Below, in pieces: positions 8,362-17,598 of a stretch of DNA of 47,668 nucleotides. Location of the stretch: positions 187,255 to 234,922 of the forward strand of contig JAKUPN010000002.1 of the NCBI GenBank assembly GCA_022449545.1, in the 5' to 3' direction. Under the pieces are notes generated by a model. That model worked only from the letters and a program-made list of their open reading frames with translations, had not been told where the DNA came from and made no database searches. The position numbers and the translations under genes were made by a program. Source of the DNA: Alphaproteobacteria bacterium (GTDB lineage: Bacteria > Pseudomonadota > Alphaproteobacteria > UBA6615). Every line of letters begins with the position of its first letter. Within the stretch, counting starts at the first letter, position 1.

Positions 8362-9321
8362 ATGAATAAAAAAAATAAGATCATTGCAATAGAAGAACAT
8401 TATTTTGACCCTGATTTAACAAAGCATTTCTCTAAAGGAGATTCTCTTCCAATTGAGTTGCAGAAACAGCTAGAAGACGTAGATGAATTGCGTTTAAAGG
8501 AAATGGATGATGCTGGGGTTGATGTTCAAGTGTTGTCTCATGCCCCGCCTGCGACCCAGTGTTTAGGCGTTGATTCTGCAGCGACGATTGCAAAAAACAC
8601 CAACGATCGACTGGCAGAAATTGTTCGAACTCATCCTGATCGCTTTGCGGGTTTTGCTGCTCTTCCCACAGCCGATCCTAAAGCGGCTGCCAAAGAGCTT
8701 GAGCGTACAGTTAATGATCTTGGTTTCAAGGGAGCGATGATACATGGTTTAACAAACAATGTCTTTTTTGATGACAAGAGATTCTGGCCTATTTTTGAAC
8801 GTGCTGCATCGCTAGATGTGCCAATATATTTACATCCTGGCCCTCCACATCCTGAGGTAGTAAAGGCGTATTATCAGGATTATTTAGATGACTATCCGGG
8901 GCTCTTAACAGCTGCTTGGGGATACACTGTAGAAACTGCCACTGCAGGAATTAGACTGATTCTTAGTGGGGTATTAGAAAAGTATCCCGAGCTTAAAATT
9001 ATTTTAGGACATCTGGGAGAAGGCCTTCCATTTTTGCTATGGCGGATTGACCAAGCCTTATCTCGGCCAGGCAATAAACCCTTATCGTTTCGTGATATGT
9101 TTAGCGAACACTTTTTCGTTACTACTAGCGGCAATTTTTCTGATCCCGCATTATTATGTTGCTTACAAGAGATAGGGGCCGATCGTATTTTATTTTCAGT
9201 TGATTGGCCATTCGTTCCAAATAATCCGGGAGTCGATTGGATGGAGTCTCTTCAACTTAGTAATGACGATAAAATCAAAATACTCAGTGGCAATGCCACT
9301 AAACTTTTAAAGCTTGGTTAG
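8362..9321 (+). CDS. Amidohydrolase 2 (ACMSD-like) family metal-dependent hydrolase
   Basis: A 319-residue TIM-barrel amidohydrolase of the ACMSD / 2,3-dihydroxybenzoate-decarboxylase type. Metal-binding positions are visible: E11-x-H13 in 'AIEEHYF' (the family's ExH variant of HxH), 'YLHPGPPHP' after strand 5, 'ILGHLGEGLPFLLWRID' and the C-terminal Asp in 'RILFSVDWPF'. Members hydrolyse or non-oxidatively decarboxylate aromatic and related acids. AGAAGGAGAG precedes the ATG. The stop codon overlaps, tail to tail by four bases, the stop of the oxygenase gene on the other strand. An aromatic-acid decarboxylase role is plausible but not proven. Confidence 0.9.
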   Translation: MNKKNKIIAIEEHYFDPDLTKHFSKGDSLPIELQKQLEDVDELRLKEMDDAGVDVQVLSHAPPATQCLGVDSAATIAKNTNDRLAEIVRTHPDRFAGFAALPTADPKAAAKELERTVNDLGFKGAMIHGLTNNVFFDDKRFWPIFERAASLDVPIYLHPGPPHPEVVKAYYQDYLDDYPGLLTAAWGYTVETATAGIRLILSGVLEKYPELKIILGHLGEGLPFLLWRIDQALSRPGNKPLSFRDMFSEHFFVTTSGNFSDPALLCCLQEIGADRILFSVDWPFVPNNPGVDWMESLQLSNDDKIKILSGNATKLLKLG

Positions 9322-10370
9322 ACTTCGACGGCTTTTCCATCCACTTTTTTAAGTGTGCCGTAGTGAGTAAATGTATTAGTCATATACCAATTGAAAAATT
9401 CCCTATAAGTCTGTGTTGGGTATTTAGGAGGATTTACCTCACTAGTGCATGTTGGAAGGCATTCTCCGACTGCTTCAAAGTTCGGATTTACGAAGCAAGC
9501 AAGTGAGTATCTGTCAGCCTTCAAAGGGGGAACTACGCGGTGTGGAGTTGCTCTAAATCTGTCATTGGTCCAACGGCCTAGAAATTGTCCAGCGTTAACG
9601 ATCAAGGCTCCTTCAGGTAACTCTGGCCAGAACCAATTGTTATTAGTATCTAGAACTTGCAGTCCTTCTTCATTCGCGGGTGGAAGAAATGTCATAAAAC
9701 CGGTATCTGCATGGGCGCTTACACCCATATCATCCATGTTTTTGTCAATTTGCTGAGGGTATTTAGCAAGGCGAAAATATGTGTAATTGTCCTCAAACAT
9801 AGGTTTAAAAAAATCTTCTTTTAAATCAAGAGAAAGGGCCCAAACGGGTAAGAGTTTTTTACCTAGAGCTGTTATGGTTTTCATGTATTTTTCAGAAGCA
9901 CTTCGGAATCCAGGAAGCGCCTCCTCTGGCAACCAAGGCATTTTGCCATAAAATGGTTCACCAGCTATTACGTTGGGATTGTCGTCGGCGTAATCAGTAG
10001 CAATAACATAGGCCTCTACGTTGTCTAGTTTTTTGCGTTCATGAAATTCAGAATGTGTAGTAAGTGATGAGTAACCTGGAGAATAGCCTTTTTGGTCTGT
10101 TGTAATATACACATTCATTTTCTCATCTATAGGCAAATCATGAAAGCGTTTAGCTTCTTTCTCCATGCTTTTTATAAGTTCATTAGATATGCCGTGATTC
10201 ACGATGCACATGAAGCCTATCGATTCCCATACCTCTCGCCATCTGTCTGCAAGTTTATGGATCGCCTTCTTATTGCCCGATAGAGCAGGACCAACATCCA
10301 GAACAGGTAATTGACGCCTATCTATATCGCGAAAAACATCCAGATCATTTGTTTCTGCCACTTTAGCCAT
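9318..10370 (-). CDS. IPNS-like 2-oxoglutarate/Fe(II)-dependent oxygenase (paralogue 2)
   Basis: The third and most divergent of the IPNS-like oxygenases in this window. With the ATG at 10370 it has 350 residues, in line with its relatives; an in-frame GTG at 10415 would add 15 residues of weak character. Motifs in the 350-residue numbering: 'QLPVLDVGPALSG' near 20-32, 'IGFMCIVNHGI', iron ligands H220-x-D222 in 'SAHADTGF' and H277 in 'TPHRVV', and R287-x-S289. It should oxidise a small substrate using O2 and 2-oxoglutarate. Its region around residue 100 ('YSPGYSSLTTHSEFHERKK') differs from the other two, suggesting another substrate. Its stop overlaps the convergent amidohydrolase stop. Confidence 0.88.
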   Translation of the reverse strand: MAKVAETNDLDVFRDIDRRQLPVLDVGPALSGNKKAIHKLADRWREVWESIGFMCIVNHGISNELIKSMEKEAKRFHDLPIDEKMNVYITTDQKGYSPGYSSLTTHSEFHERKKLDNVEAYVIATDYADDNPNVIAGEPFYGKMPWLPEEALPGFRSASEKYMKTITALGKKLLPVWALSLDLKEDFFKPMFEDNYTYFRLAKYPQQIDKNMDDMGVSAHADTGFMTFLPPANEEGLQVLDTNNNWFWPELPEGALIVNAGQFLGRWTNDRFRATPHRVVPPLKADRYSLACFVNPNFEAVGECLPTCTSEVNPPKYPTQTYREFFNWYMTNTFTHYGTLKKVDGKAVEV

Positions 10371-10467
10371 AAACGCTAGCCTATTATTGATGATATATGT
10401 TTTTTTTAAAGCCACTTTACATATTATTACTGTAATTGATTGTCGGCAATGGCTTAGTTGAATTAGT

Positions 10468-11556
10468 TTAATAGCCTTGATTTTTATTCAAAATGTTTGC
10501 TAGCCAATCGATCATTTTAGTTCTGTAAAGAAATGCGTTGTTATGACAGCAATGTACTCCATTATCATCCATGACTAATGTAGAAATATCAGGCAAAGAG
10601 TTAGAAAGCTTAATCGCTTGTTTCCAGTTGAAAATATTATCAAGCTTTCCGTGGACTATTAGAACAGGTTTTTTAACTTTATCTATACAGTCAATTAAAC
10701 TGCTGTCTCCCATTAGCATTCTCGCTTCACTTTCGGTTTTTGCTCCCGTGGCATAACAGAAACCATCGCGTATCGTTTTAGGCATAGAAGAAAAATCCTC
10801 TAAATCGAAGGTTCCTCCAAACACGACCGAGGCCGCAATCTGAGAATTTTTGGCTGCAGCGCGCATTACGAAGTAGCCTCCAAGGCTTCTACCAAGAGTT
10901 CCAATTCTTAGAGGGTCTATTTTTGGATGTGAAGAAATAGCATCAAAAATTGTTTCTATGCAATCTTCGTAACCTTCGGCCAAGGGTAGATGCTGAAGAA
11001 ACTCACCTTGGCCCGGCCCGTCAAAGGAAAAACAAGCCAAACCCCGTTTAACACAAATATCCCCAATCGTATGAAAATCTTCTTTGGTGGAATCTAACCC
11101 TGGTACGAGTAACACACAAGCAGCAGGAATTTTTAGCCAGCTTGGTAACCTAAGATACCCAGGGATTTTATAATTCTTAAAAGGCACCTCGATTCTTTCT
11201 AGTGGAGGAGCCAACAAAGGTGCAGCTTTCTGATAAGTTTTTACTTTCAGGGCTTGCATGGTTTCTTTTTCTTCTCGGGAATGAAATGCAACAATTTGGG
11301 CACAGTGATAAGAAAGACTTGATCGAATTAATGTTTCCCCTGCGCTTATATCGAGCCCGTTGTCCTTCATTTTTTTTGCGAGTAGATTATATCTATTAGC
11401 AATTTCAGACCAAGCCTTAGACCATTCAGACCAATTAGTTGCTTTGCCGTGCACTGTTAAAATATCGTTAATATCTACTCCATCAGCAACTAGCCGTGGG
11501 ATCCAGTAACTGAAAACCTCGTTGGTAAAATTATTTTTAGGAAAACTATTATTCAT
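10468..11556 (-). CDS. Alpha/beta hydrolase, FrsA / dihydropseudooxynicotine-hydrolase-like
   Basis: A 362-residue hydrolase with a helical N-terminal cap of about 120 residues ('FSYWIPRLVADGVDINDI') followed by an alpha/beta-hydrolase core, the layout of 2,6-dihydroxypseudooxynicotine hydrolase and FrsA-like enzymes. Core motifs: 'LLVPGLDSTKEDF' (149-161), 'FSFDGPGQGE' (176-185), nucleophile elbow 'GRSLGGY' with S224, an acid in 'VHGKLDNIF' and the His in 'GVHCCHNN'. Enzymes of this type cleave C-C bonds of diketone-like compounds or hydrolyse esters. A relative is truncated at the right edge of the window (46610). It lies between an oxygenase and a glycerate kinase gene, all on the minus strand. 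The substrate is unknown. Confidence 0.88.
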   Translation of the reverse strand: MNNSFPKNNFTNEVFSYWIPRLVADGVDINDILTVHGKATNWSEWSKAWSEIANRYNLLAKKMKDNGLDISAGETLIRSSLSYHCAQIVAFHSREEKETMQALKVKTYQKAAPLLAPPLERIEVPFKNYKIPGYLRLPSWLKIPAACVLLVPGLDSTKEDFHTIGDICVKRGLACFSFDGPGQGEFLQHLPLAEGYEDCIETIFDAISSHPKIDPLRIGTLGRSLGGYFVMRAAAKNSQIAASVVFGGTFDLEDFSSMPKTIRDGFCYATGAKTESEARMLMGDSSLIDCIDKVKKPVLIVHGKLDNIFNWKQAIKLSNSLPDISTLVMDDNGVHCCHNNAFLYRTKMIDWLANILNKNQGY

Positions 11557-11669
11557 TTATTCATCCTAGCCTTAAGAAATGGTGCATTAACTTTTGAAGT
11601 AAATATTTCAGTATTTGAAGATTTGTTTCTTCATCGGTCACTTTTTTAAATGTGATTCAATAATTAATA

Positions 11670-12908
11670 CTAACGTTCAACTAGAATTGCTCGGAAATCA
11701 TTAACATTTGTATGTGTTGGTCCGGTAATCATCAAATCTCCTATAGCAGAAAAAAAACTATACGAATCATTATTATTTAAAGCCAAAATCAGATCTTTAC
11801 CTGCGGTTTTAGCTCTTTCAATAGTGTTGGGGCTAATAAATGCCCCAGCATTATTTTCACTACCATCTATTCCATCGGTGTCACAGGCTAGTGCATAAAT
11901 GTTCCTCGTACCATTAAGAGATAAAGCCAGTGCAAGAGCATACTCAGTGTTTGGACCTCCCCTGCCTTCACCTTTTAAAGCCACAGTGAGCTCTCCTCCT
12001 GACAATATTACTGTTCCTGGTTCAGAGTTTAATGCTACTTGGGCATGCTCTTCAGCTATAATACGCGCCTCTCCTTCTATAGCATCTCCTAAAAAGATGG
12101 TCTTGTATCCAGATTCTTGTGCTATTTTTGTAGCTTCTTTTAGGGCTAACTCTGGGGTGACCAAGAGGTTAACTTGGCTTTTTAAGAGATATGGGTCTCC
12201 AGGCTTTGGGCTCTCATCAAGTCCTGCCTCGAGGTGATCTATAATTTTTTCAGAAACCGGGATCCTATACATATTCAAATATTCTAAGGCATTACTGAAC
12301 GTTGTGGGGTCAGGAACTGTTGGACCAGAGGCTATAATTGCGGGATCGTCGCCTGGAACATCTGATATGATTAATGAAACTACCCTAGCAGGGAATGCAG
12401 CCTGTGCGAGGCGCCCTCCTTTAATTGAAGAGATATGGGAGCGAATACAGTTTAATGCTTTTATCGGCGCTCCGGATTTTAACAACTCTAAATTAATTTC
12501 TTGTTTGTCTTCCAATGATAGCCCTTCGGCGGGCAAGGTGAGTAGAGAGGAACCCCCTCCTGATATTAGTGCTATGACTAGATCATCACTGTTCAGGCTA
12601 GAAATCATTTCAAGGATCCGCTTCGTTGCCATATAGCCGCCAGAATTGGGGATTGGATGTGAAGCTTCCACAATCTCTATTTGATTAGTTTCCACACTAT
12701 GGCCATAACGGGTGATCACGAGCCCTTCTATATAGCCATTCCAGTTTTGTTCAAAGGCTTTAGCCATTGCTGCGGAAGCTTTACCTGCGCCAACTACAAT
12801 AGTTCTTCCTTTTGGAGGCAAAGGAAGATGATTTGGTAGGCAGACGTTAGGGTGGGCTCGGTCAACTACTGCATCAAACATTTGACTCAAAAGGTTGGGG
12901 TGTTTCAT
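11670..12908 (-). CDS. gckA: Glycerate 2-kinase (GckA/TtuD type, DUF4147-MOFRL)
   Basis: A 412-residue protein with both domains of the MOFRL-type glycerate kinase. The N-terminal DUF4147 domain shows 'TIVVGAGKASAAMAKAFE' (36-53), 'SHPIPN', 'ALISGGGSSLLTLP' and 'CIRSHISSIKGGRLA'. The C-terminal MOFRL domain has 'GTVILSGGELTVALKGEGRGGPN' split by its metal and phosphate loops, and 'ALACDTDGIDGSENNAGA'. These enzymes phosphorylate D-glycerate at the 2-position with ATP, feeding glyoxylate or tartronate breakdown into glycolysis. No glyoxylate carboligase or tartronate semialdehyde reductase is next to it, but a ThDP enzyme of the same fold is divergently encoded at 13116. The symbol follows the COG2379 name; ttuD is an equivalent name. 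Confidence 0.92.
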   Translation of the reverse strand: MKHPNLLSQMFDAVVDRAHPNVCLPNHLPLPPKGRTIVVGAGKASAAMAKAFEQNWNGYIEGLVITRYGHSVETNQIEIVEASHPIPNSGGYMATKRILEMISSLNSDDLVIALISGGGSSLLTLPAEGLSLEDKQEINLELLKSGAPIKALNCIRSHISSIKGGRLAQAAFPARVVSLIISDVPGDDPAIIASGPTVPDPTTFSNALEYLNMYRIPVSEKIIDHLEAGLDESPKPGDPYLLKSQVNLLVTPELALKEATKIAQESGYKTIFLGDAIEGEARIIAEEHAQVALNSEPGTVILSGGELTVALKGEGRGGPNTEYALALALSLNGTRNIYALACDTDGIDGSENNAGAFISPNTIERAKTAGKDLILALNNNDSYSFFSAIGDLMITGPTHTNVNDFRAILVER

Positions 12909-13115
12909 TGTTGTTTTACATTCCTTATTTTAAAGTCAAAAATACTAAGAAGTAGAAAAGAATTTTTTAATAAGTTTTATTATTTTTTGAAATTTACATT
13001 CCATTTTGTATGGTAAATGTTTCAGATAAAAAAATTTTATTAAGTCCAAAAAAATTGATTAATCCAATATATTATAATTAATATTATTTTCGATTTTAAT
13101 TAAGGATCTTAAAAT

Positions 13116-14774
13116 ATGAATTTGCTTAAAGGAAGTTCCACGTTTTTAACTCTGCTTGAAAGTGAGGGAGTAACCCACTTGTTTGGTAATCCTGGAACCA
13201 CTGAGTTGCCGGTAATGGATGCTATCACTCGTCATTCAGAGTTAACATATGTTTTGGGAATGCAGGAATCTCTTGTTGTTGCTATGGCTGATGGTTTTTC
13301 TCGGGCTTCAGGAAAACTAACAGCGTGTAATGTTCACGTAGCTCCGGGTTTAGGGAATGCGATGGGAGCAATATATAATGCTAAATTTACTGGCACACCC
13401 ATGATCATCACTGCAGGACAACAAGAACAAGGCCACGGTTTGATGGAACCCCTTCTGTATGATCCTCTTGTGCCGATCGCTACCCCTTTGGTTAAATGGG
13501 CAACTGAGATTAATAGGCTTGAAGATATGCCTCGGATAGTTCGCCGCGCAGCTAAGATTGCCACAACTCCGCCAACTGGGCCGGTTTTTCTATCTCTCCC
13601 TGGAGATGTATTAAACGATCAAAAAGGCGTCGAATTAGGTGTTAGCACTAGAGTTGATTCTGCTGTAAGACCTTCAGATGAACGCCTCGATAATCTTGCC
13701 ACTAGAATTCTTACTTCAAATTCTCCATGTATGCTTGTTGGAAATGAAGTGGTAACCTCTGATGCCTTTTCGGAAATTAGTAAATTTGCCGAGGTCCTTG
13801 GCGCTGCAGTATTTCAGCAGACAACGGCATACGGTTCTCACTATCCTTCCGAGCACGTCTCATTTATGGGAGCTTTATCACGGAATCAAAAAGAGGTTCG
13901 GTCAATACTCAGTGATTTCGATTTATTAATTGTCATTGGAGCTGACGTTTTACGAATGTCTGTTTTTAGTGAGATAGATCCTTTACCCGATAGCATGCCT
14001 ATAGTCCAGATAGGTCTGGATGATTGGGAAATTGGGAAAAATTATCCTGCCGAATCGGCAATTAGAGCAGATGTAAAAGAAACACTTAAGGCTTTAATTC
14101 CTATTATAGAAATGAAGGGGGGAACAGAGACATCCTCGGCAGCTCAATCGAGACTCGAGGCAATAAGTAAAAAAAATTGGAAGGCAAGACGGCATGAAAG
14201 GGCCCAAGCAGCTTTAAAAAACAAAAACACTGTTCCCATTGATAGTAACTGGTTAATGTTAGAAATCAGTAACACGCTTCCCAATGAAGCGATTGTCGTT
14301 AACGAAGGACTAACAACGACATGGAACCTCCTTAACTTCTTGCCATTCCACGATCGTTACAACTTTCACTCTTTTGCAAGTGGAGGAATTGGCTGGGGTT
14401 TGCCGGCAGCTGTTGGGGTTCAACTCGCTCAACCGAAGCGTCCTGTTGTTGCGTTGATTGGTGATGGTAGTGCTATGTATTCAATTCAAGCTCTTTGGAC
14501 AGCGGCAAAGATGAAATTACCAATTACCTTTGTAATAGCTAATAACCGGGGCTACAGAATTATAAAACAACGGCTTCTTTCATTTCATGGAAACAATAAT
14601 TTTATAGGTATGGATTTTGATGATCCAGAGATTGACTTTGTTGGTCTAGCAACCTCACTTGGCATTAAATCCGAACGTATAAATAGCCCAGAACAAATCC
14701 ATGAATCATTGGTGTCTGCTGTCGAAAGCAGTCATCCTATTTTGCTGGATGTTATAGTTGAAAACTCAGTTTAA
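13116..14774 (+). CDS. ThDP-dependent decarboxylase, benzoylformate decarboxylase-like
   Basis: A 552-residue three-domain thiamine-diphosphate enzyme. The PYR domain has 'HLFGNPGTTELPVMD' (21-35), the cofactor-activating Glu E51 in 'LGMQES' and a His (H74) in 'NVHVAPGLGNAMGA', at the place of the catalytic His70 of benzoylformate decarboxylase. The PP domain carries the GDG...NN motif (G449-D450-G451-S452 to N476-N477). The Ser of benzoylformate decarboxylase in 'GNPGS' is Thr here. It should decarboxylate a 2-oxo acid or act on acyloins; phenylglyoxylate is only one possible substrate. A perfect TATAAT (13073-13078) precedes the ATG by about 38 bases. It faces the operon with the PaaG-like crotonase and TRAP genes. 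Confidence 0.88.
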   Translation: MNLLKGSSTFLTLLESEGVTHLFGNPGTTELPVMDAITRHSELTYVLGMQESLVVAMADGFSRASGKLTACNVHVAPGLGNAMGAIYNAKFTGTPMIITAGQQEQGHGLMEPLLYDPLVPIATPLVKWATEINRLEDMPRIVRRAAKIATTPPTGPVFLSLPGDVLNDQKGVELGVSTRVDSAVRPSDERLDNLATRILTSNSPCMLVGNEVVTSDAFSEISKFAEVLGAAVFQQTTAYGSHYPSEHVSFMGALSRNQKEVRSILSDFDLLIVIGADVLRMSVFSEIDPLPDSMPIVQIGLDDWEIGKNYPAESAIRADVKETLKALIPIIEMKGGTETSSAAQSRLEAISKKNWKARRHERAQAALKNKNTVPIDSNWLMLEISNTLPNEAIVVNEGLTTTWNLLNFLPFHDRYNFHSFASGGIGWGLPAAVGVQLAQPKRPVVALIGDGSAMYSIQALWTAAKMKLPITFVIANNRGYRIIKQRLLSFHGNNNFIGMDFDDPEIDFVGLATSLGIKSERINSPEQIHESLVSAVESSHPILLDVIVENSV

Positions 14775-14813
14775 AGGTTAACTATCTGAACTAAGTTTGA
14801 TTACAGCTCTCGG

Positions 14814-15602
14814 TTATTCTCCTAGAAACTTGGGTGTTTTTTTCTTTGAAAAGCTATCAATACCATGACGACCGTCTCGACTTCCCATTGTTTCGGCAAT
14901 TCCCAAACTTTCAGAATCCAGTTGAGTTTCGAGGTTTTCAGAGTAAGCAGTATTAAGCAACCTCTTAGTTACACCAAACGCTTTCGTTGGCCCATTTGCA
15001 AATCTTTCTGCTAATGACTTAGCCTCATCCATTAACTGACTAGCAGGAACTACCTTATTCACTAAGCCCCACTGGCAGGCCTCTTCTGCGCTTAGCAAGC
15101 GGTTTGTTAGTAGTAACTCCTTGGCTCTCAGAAGGCCTATATGTTTGGCTAAATGGTAAGTTGAGCTTCCATCTGGTGACAATCCAGATGCCGTATAGGC
15201 GGCAATGAATTTAGCTGTATCTGAAGAAATTACATAATCCCCGGCCAAAGCCAGACTAAATCCTCCGCCTGCTGCAACTCCATTTACAGCCATAATTAAG
15301 GGCGCACTCATTTTTGAAAAACGCGATATAGCATGATGTAAGATTGTTGCTGTTTGATCTACATAATTGGAGACTTCATCTCCTTGATCTATGAAAGCCT
15401 TCAGATCTCCTCCCCCACAAAACATTTTCCCTGAGCCTGTCAAAATAGCAGCGCGCACCCCAGAATCCCTATGGCATCTCATGGAAATATCATCTAATTC
15501 CTTAACCAATGGCTCGTGTATAGAATTTGCTTCGTCAGGCCGATTTAGAGTGATTAATGCCACTTGGTTGGTTATTTCAAAGTTTATAAATTCATAATTC
15601 AT
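14814..15602 (-). CDS. Enoyl-CoA hydratase/isomerase, PaaG-like
   Basis: A 262-residue crotonase. Oxyanion-hole segments are 'GKMFCGGGDLKAF' (58-70) and 'NGVAAGGGFSLALAGD' (107-122). The usual pair of hydratase glutamates is missing; instead an Asp (D144 in 'GLSPDGSSTYH') sits where PaaG (1,2-epoxyphenylacetyl-CoA isomerase) has its catalytic Asp, and the C-terminal 'LDSESLGIAETMGSRDGRHG' also resembles PaaG. An isomerase is therefore likelier than a hydratase. It is the last gene of an operon with the TRAP transporter genes, 19 bp after dctM, with AGGTG ahead of its ATG; the imported acid may be degraded as a CoA thioester. Which acid is not known. Confidence 0.88.
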   Translation of the reverse strand: MNYEFINFEITNQVALITLNRPDEANSIHEPLVKELDDISMRCHRDSGVRAAILTGSGKMFCGGGDLKAFIDQGDEVSNYVDQTATILHHAISRFSKMSAPLIMAVNGVAAGGGFSLALAGDYVISSDTAKFIAAYTASGLSPDGSSTYHLAKHIGLLRAKELLLTNRLLSAEEACQWGLVNKVVPASQLMDEAKSLAERFANGPTKAFGVTKRLLNTAYSENLETQLDSESLGIAETMGSRDGRHGIDSFSKKKTPKFLGE

Positions 15603-15621
15603 TATGGAAGTACACCTCTAA

Positions 15622-16965
15622 CTACATAGCTATTGTTGGTAACCATGTTGCGATCTCGGGTATGTTCGCGATCGCTATCATTACTATCATCAACATTATC
15701 CAGTAGGGCGTGGAGCCAATAAATATCTGCATCAATGTGACGTTCTTGTCTGGTGACACCGCTTTGACCGCGTAGACCAAGAGGCCAAAAGGAGGGGTGA
15801 GTATGCCAGCCTCAATAGCAAGTATTCCTATGAGGGCAAAGGCTACCTGATCATAACCTAGGGCTACTGCCAAGGGAGCAAAAATCGGAACAGTGAGAAG
15901 CATAATTGAAACAGAATCAATCAACATTCCCATAACAAACCAGATAATAACCATAACAGTAAGTATTTGCCACGGTTCAAGACCGGTTCCGATAAAAAAG
16001 TTTTGAACTGCGGTGCCTACTCCAGCCAGAGCAAGGACCCTTGCATAAAGTTGTGCTGCAAATAGGAGTACCATTATTGGCACTGAAGTTTTAGCCACCG
16101 CAAGAACGGCGTCAATAATTTCAGGCCAACGCATTCCTTTAACAACTCCTAAAATTAAGCCCAAAATTGCTCCAATTGCGGCGCCCTCAGTGGGCGTAAA
16201 CCAGCCAACCCAAATACCACCGAGGACTCCGAAAATTACACCGAAAAGACCTATAAAGCTGATAAAATTGGAACCCGTTTGTTTATCGTCGTCTGCACTC
16301 TCTTCGTCGTCAGGAAGGGCAGTTCGGTCTGCTCCCATCCCAACTAGTGATGGAGAAACAACAGAAACACCAAAAATATATACAAGCATCAAGCCGGTCA
16401 GTAAAAAGCCTGGAATAACACCTGCAATAAACAGTATTCCGATCGACTGTTCTGTCAATATTCCCCAAACAACCATAAAAAGGCTGGGGGGTATCAGCAT
16501 GCCTAGACAAGCTGAACCAGCAATGGAGCCTAGTGCAAATCCCGGGTGATAGCCGTGCTTTTTCATTTCTGGGAATGCAATTGAAGTAAAAGCCGTCGCT
16601 GAGGCTAAGCTTGTCCCAGTAACAAAAGCGAAAAGTGCATTTCCTAAAACTGTGGCATGTGCAAGACGTCCAGGGATTCGAGATAAGTTCCTATTTATGG
16701 AGTTGTAAAGATCTGCGGCGGCGCCAGAACGCGAGATGAATTCTCCCATAAGCATAAACAAAGGTACTACCGCAAAAACGTATGCCCTAATAGCCTCATA
16801 GCCTGTGCTGCCAACCATAAATGTTAGGAGAGGTATGTCTCCCTTAAATACTAAAAACAATCCGGCCATTGCAGTGACGCCTAAAGCAACAGCAACATGT
16901 ATCCCTGCAAAAACCATGACTAAAAGCAGGCCTATAACTATAATTGTAATGTTGGCATCAAACAT
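15622..16965 (-). CDS. dctM: TRAP transporter large permease DctM
   Basis: A 447-residue polytopic membrane protein of the DctM family, with about 12 hydrophobic segments. Family landmarks include 'GVTAMAGLFLVFKGDIPLL' near the N-terminus, 'VVPLFMLMGEFISRSG' (about 67-82), 'GTSLASATAFTSIAFPEM', 'LIPPSLFMVVWGILTEQSIG' and the C-terminal 'EAGILTPPFGLLVYAVKAV'. It forms the sodium-driven transport unit with DctQ, which is encoded 20 bp upstream. A hydrophilic insertion rich in Asp and Glu ('DDEESADDDKQTG') around residue 220 is an unusual charged loop. The gene lies in the dctP-dctQ-dctM-crotonase order. The substrate is probably an organic acid, judged from the family and neighbours. Confidence 0.95.
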   Translation of the reverse strand: MFDANITIIVIGLLLVMVFAGIHVAVALGVTAMAGLFLVFKGDIPLLTFMVGSTGYEAIRAYVFAVVPLFMLMGEFISRSGAAADLYNSINRNLSRIPGRLAHATVLGNALFAFVTGTSLASATAFTSIAFPEMKKHGYHPGFALGSIAGSACLGMLIPPSLFMVVWGILTEQSIGILFIAGVIPGFLLTGLMLVYIFGVSVVSPSLVGMGADRTALPDDEESADDDKQTGSNFISFIGLFGVIFGVLGGIWVGWFTPTEGAAIGAILGLILGVVKGMRWPEIIDAVLAVAKTSVPIMVLLFAAQLYARVLALAGVGTAVQNFFIGTGLEPWQILTVMVIIWFVMGMLIDSVSIMLLTVPIFAPLAVALGYDQVAFALIGILAIEAGILTPPFGLLVYAVKAVSPDKNVTLMQIFIGSTPYWIMLMIVMIAIANIPEIATWLPTIAM

Positions 16966-16985
16966 TTAATTGGACCCTGTTTATT

Positions 16986-17507
16986 CTATGTCTCAAGCTC
17001 AAAAGCTGAAGGCTTGTCTACACCACTTATTTTCATCAGCTCTCTTATTAGTAAAAGTGAGTAGCTGAGGCCCGTCAGAGAACATCCTATTACAAGGCTG
17101 AAGCGTGCTGGCCAGGTGGGCATCCGTAGTGCCCCTTCACCTTCAAATTCCCCAGTAATCCAAGATTGATAAGCAGGCTCAATATTGCCAATAAAAATTG
17201 TTATGAAAAGTAAAATACCCAGAGAATAGCCAACTATATTAAGTAGGTTTTGTGCTGTCGAACTAAAATATTTAATTAAAAAATCGGCCCGCAGCATCCC
17301 TCCTGTAGCAACACAGTAAGAGATTTGAAGAAATACAATTGATACAATTAACTCTGTACATACTTCAGAAGTGCCATGTATGGGTTTATTAAGATTTCGA
17401 CCTATCACGGAAACGGTAATATAGAAGCTAAGACCAAAAGCCAAAAAGGCGGAAAAAACCATTAACCACTTTGCCACAGCCAAGTTTGCTCTTTCTATCC
17501 ATATCAT
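16986..17507 (-). CDS. dctQ: TRAP transporter small permease DctQ
   Basis: A 173-residue protein with four predicted membrane spans, the normal DctQ topology: 'WLMVFSAFLAFGLSFYITVSV' start, 'VCTELIVSIVFLQISYCVA', 'LLNIVGYSLGILLFITIFIG' and 'FSLVIGCSLTGLSYSLLLI'. The conserved 'GTSEVCTEL' after the first helix and 'W..GEFEGEGALRMPTWP' before the last are typical. It pairs with DctM to form the membrane part of the transporter. The gene lies 20 bp upstream of dctM. A strong hairpin terminator separates it from dctP, so its expression should be lower than that of the binding protein. Confidence 0.93.
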   Translation of the reverse strand: MIWIERANLAVAKWLMVFSAFLAFGLSFYITVSVIGRNLNKPIHGTSEVCTELIVSIVFLQISYCVATGGMLRADFLIKYFSSTAQNLLNIVGYSLGILLFITIFIGNIEPAYQSWITGEFEGEGALRMPTWPARFSLVIGCSLTGLSYSLLLIRELMKISGVDKPSAFELET

Positions 17508-17549
17508 AATGAGCTCCGTCCGGCAGTTCTTATTTTATAAACTGATAAC

Positions 17550-17587
17550 AAAAAAAAAGAAAAGGCGGGGTTAGGTATCCCCGCCTT
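17550..17587 (-). terminator. Intrinsic terminator/attenuator between dctP and dctQ
   Basis: On the minus strand a perfect 9-bp GC-rich stem (AAGGCGGGG and CCCCGCCTT, plus-strand arms 17562-17570 and 17579-17587) with an eight-base loop is followed directly by TTCTTTTTTTTT. This is a textbook rho-independent terminator. It sits after the dctP stop and before dctQ, so a fraction of transcripts would stop here and make more binding protein than permease. Confidence 0.9.
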
Positions 17588-17598
17588 AAATATACTCA

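Noticed and set aside
12988..13020. ACATTCCAT...ATGGTAAATGT imperfect dyad upstream of the ThDP enzyme gene as an operator
   Set aside because: The arms match only with a two-base bulge, in a very A/T-rich spacer; not distinguishable from chance.
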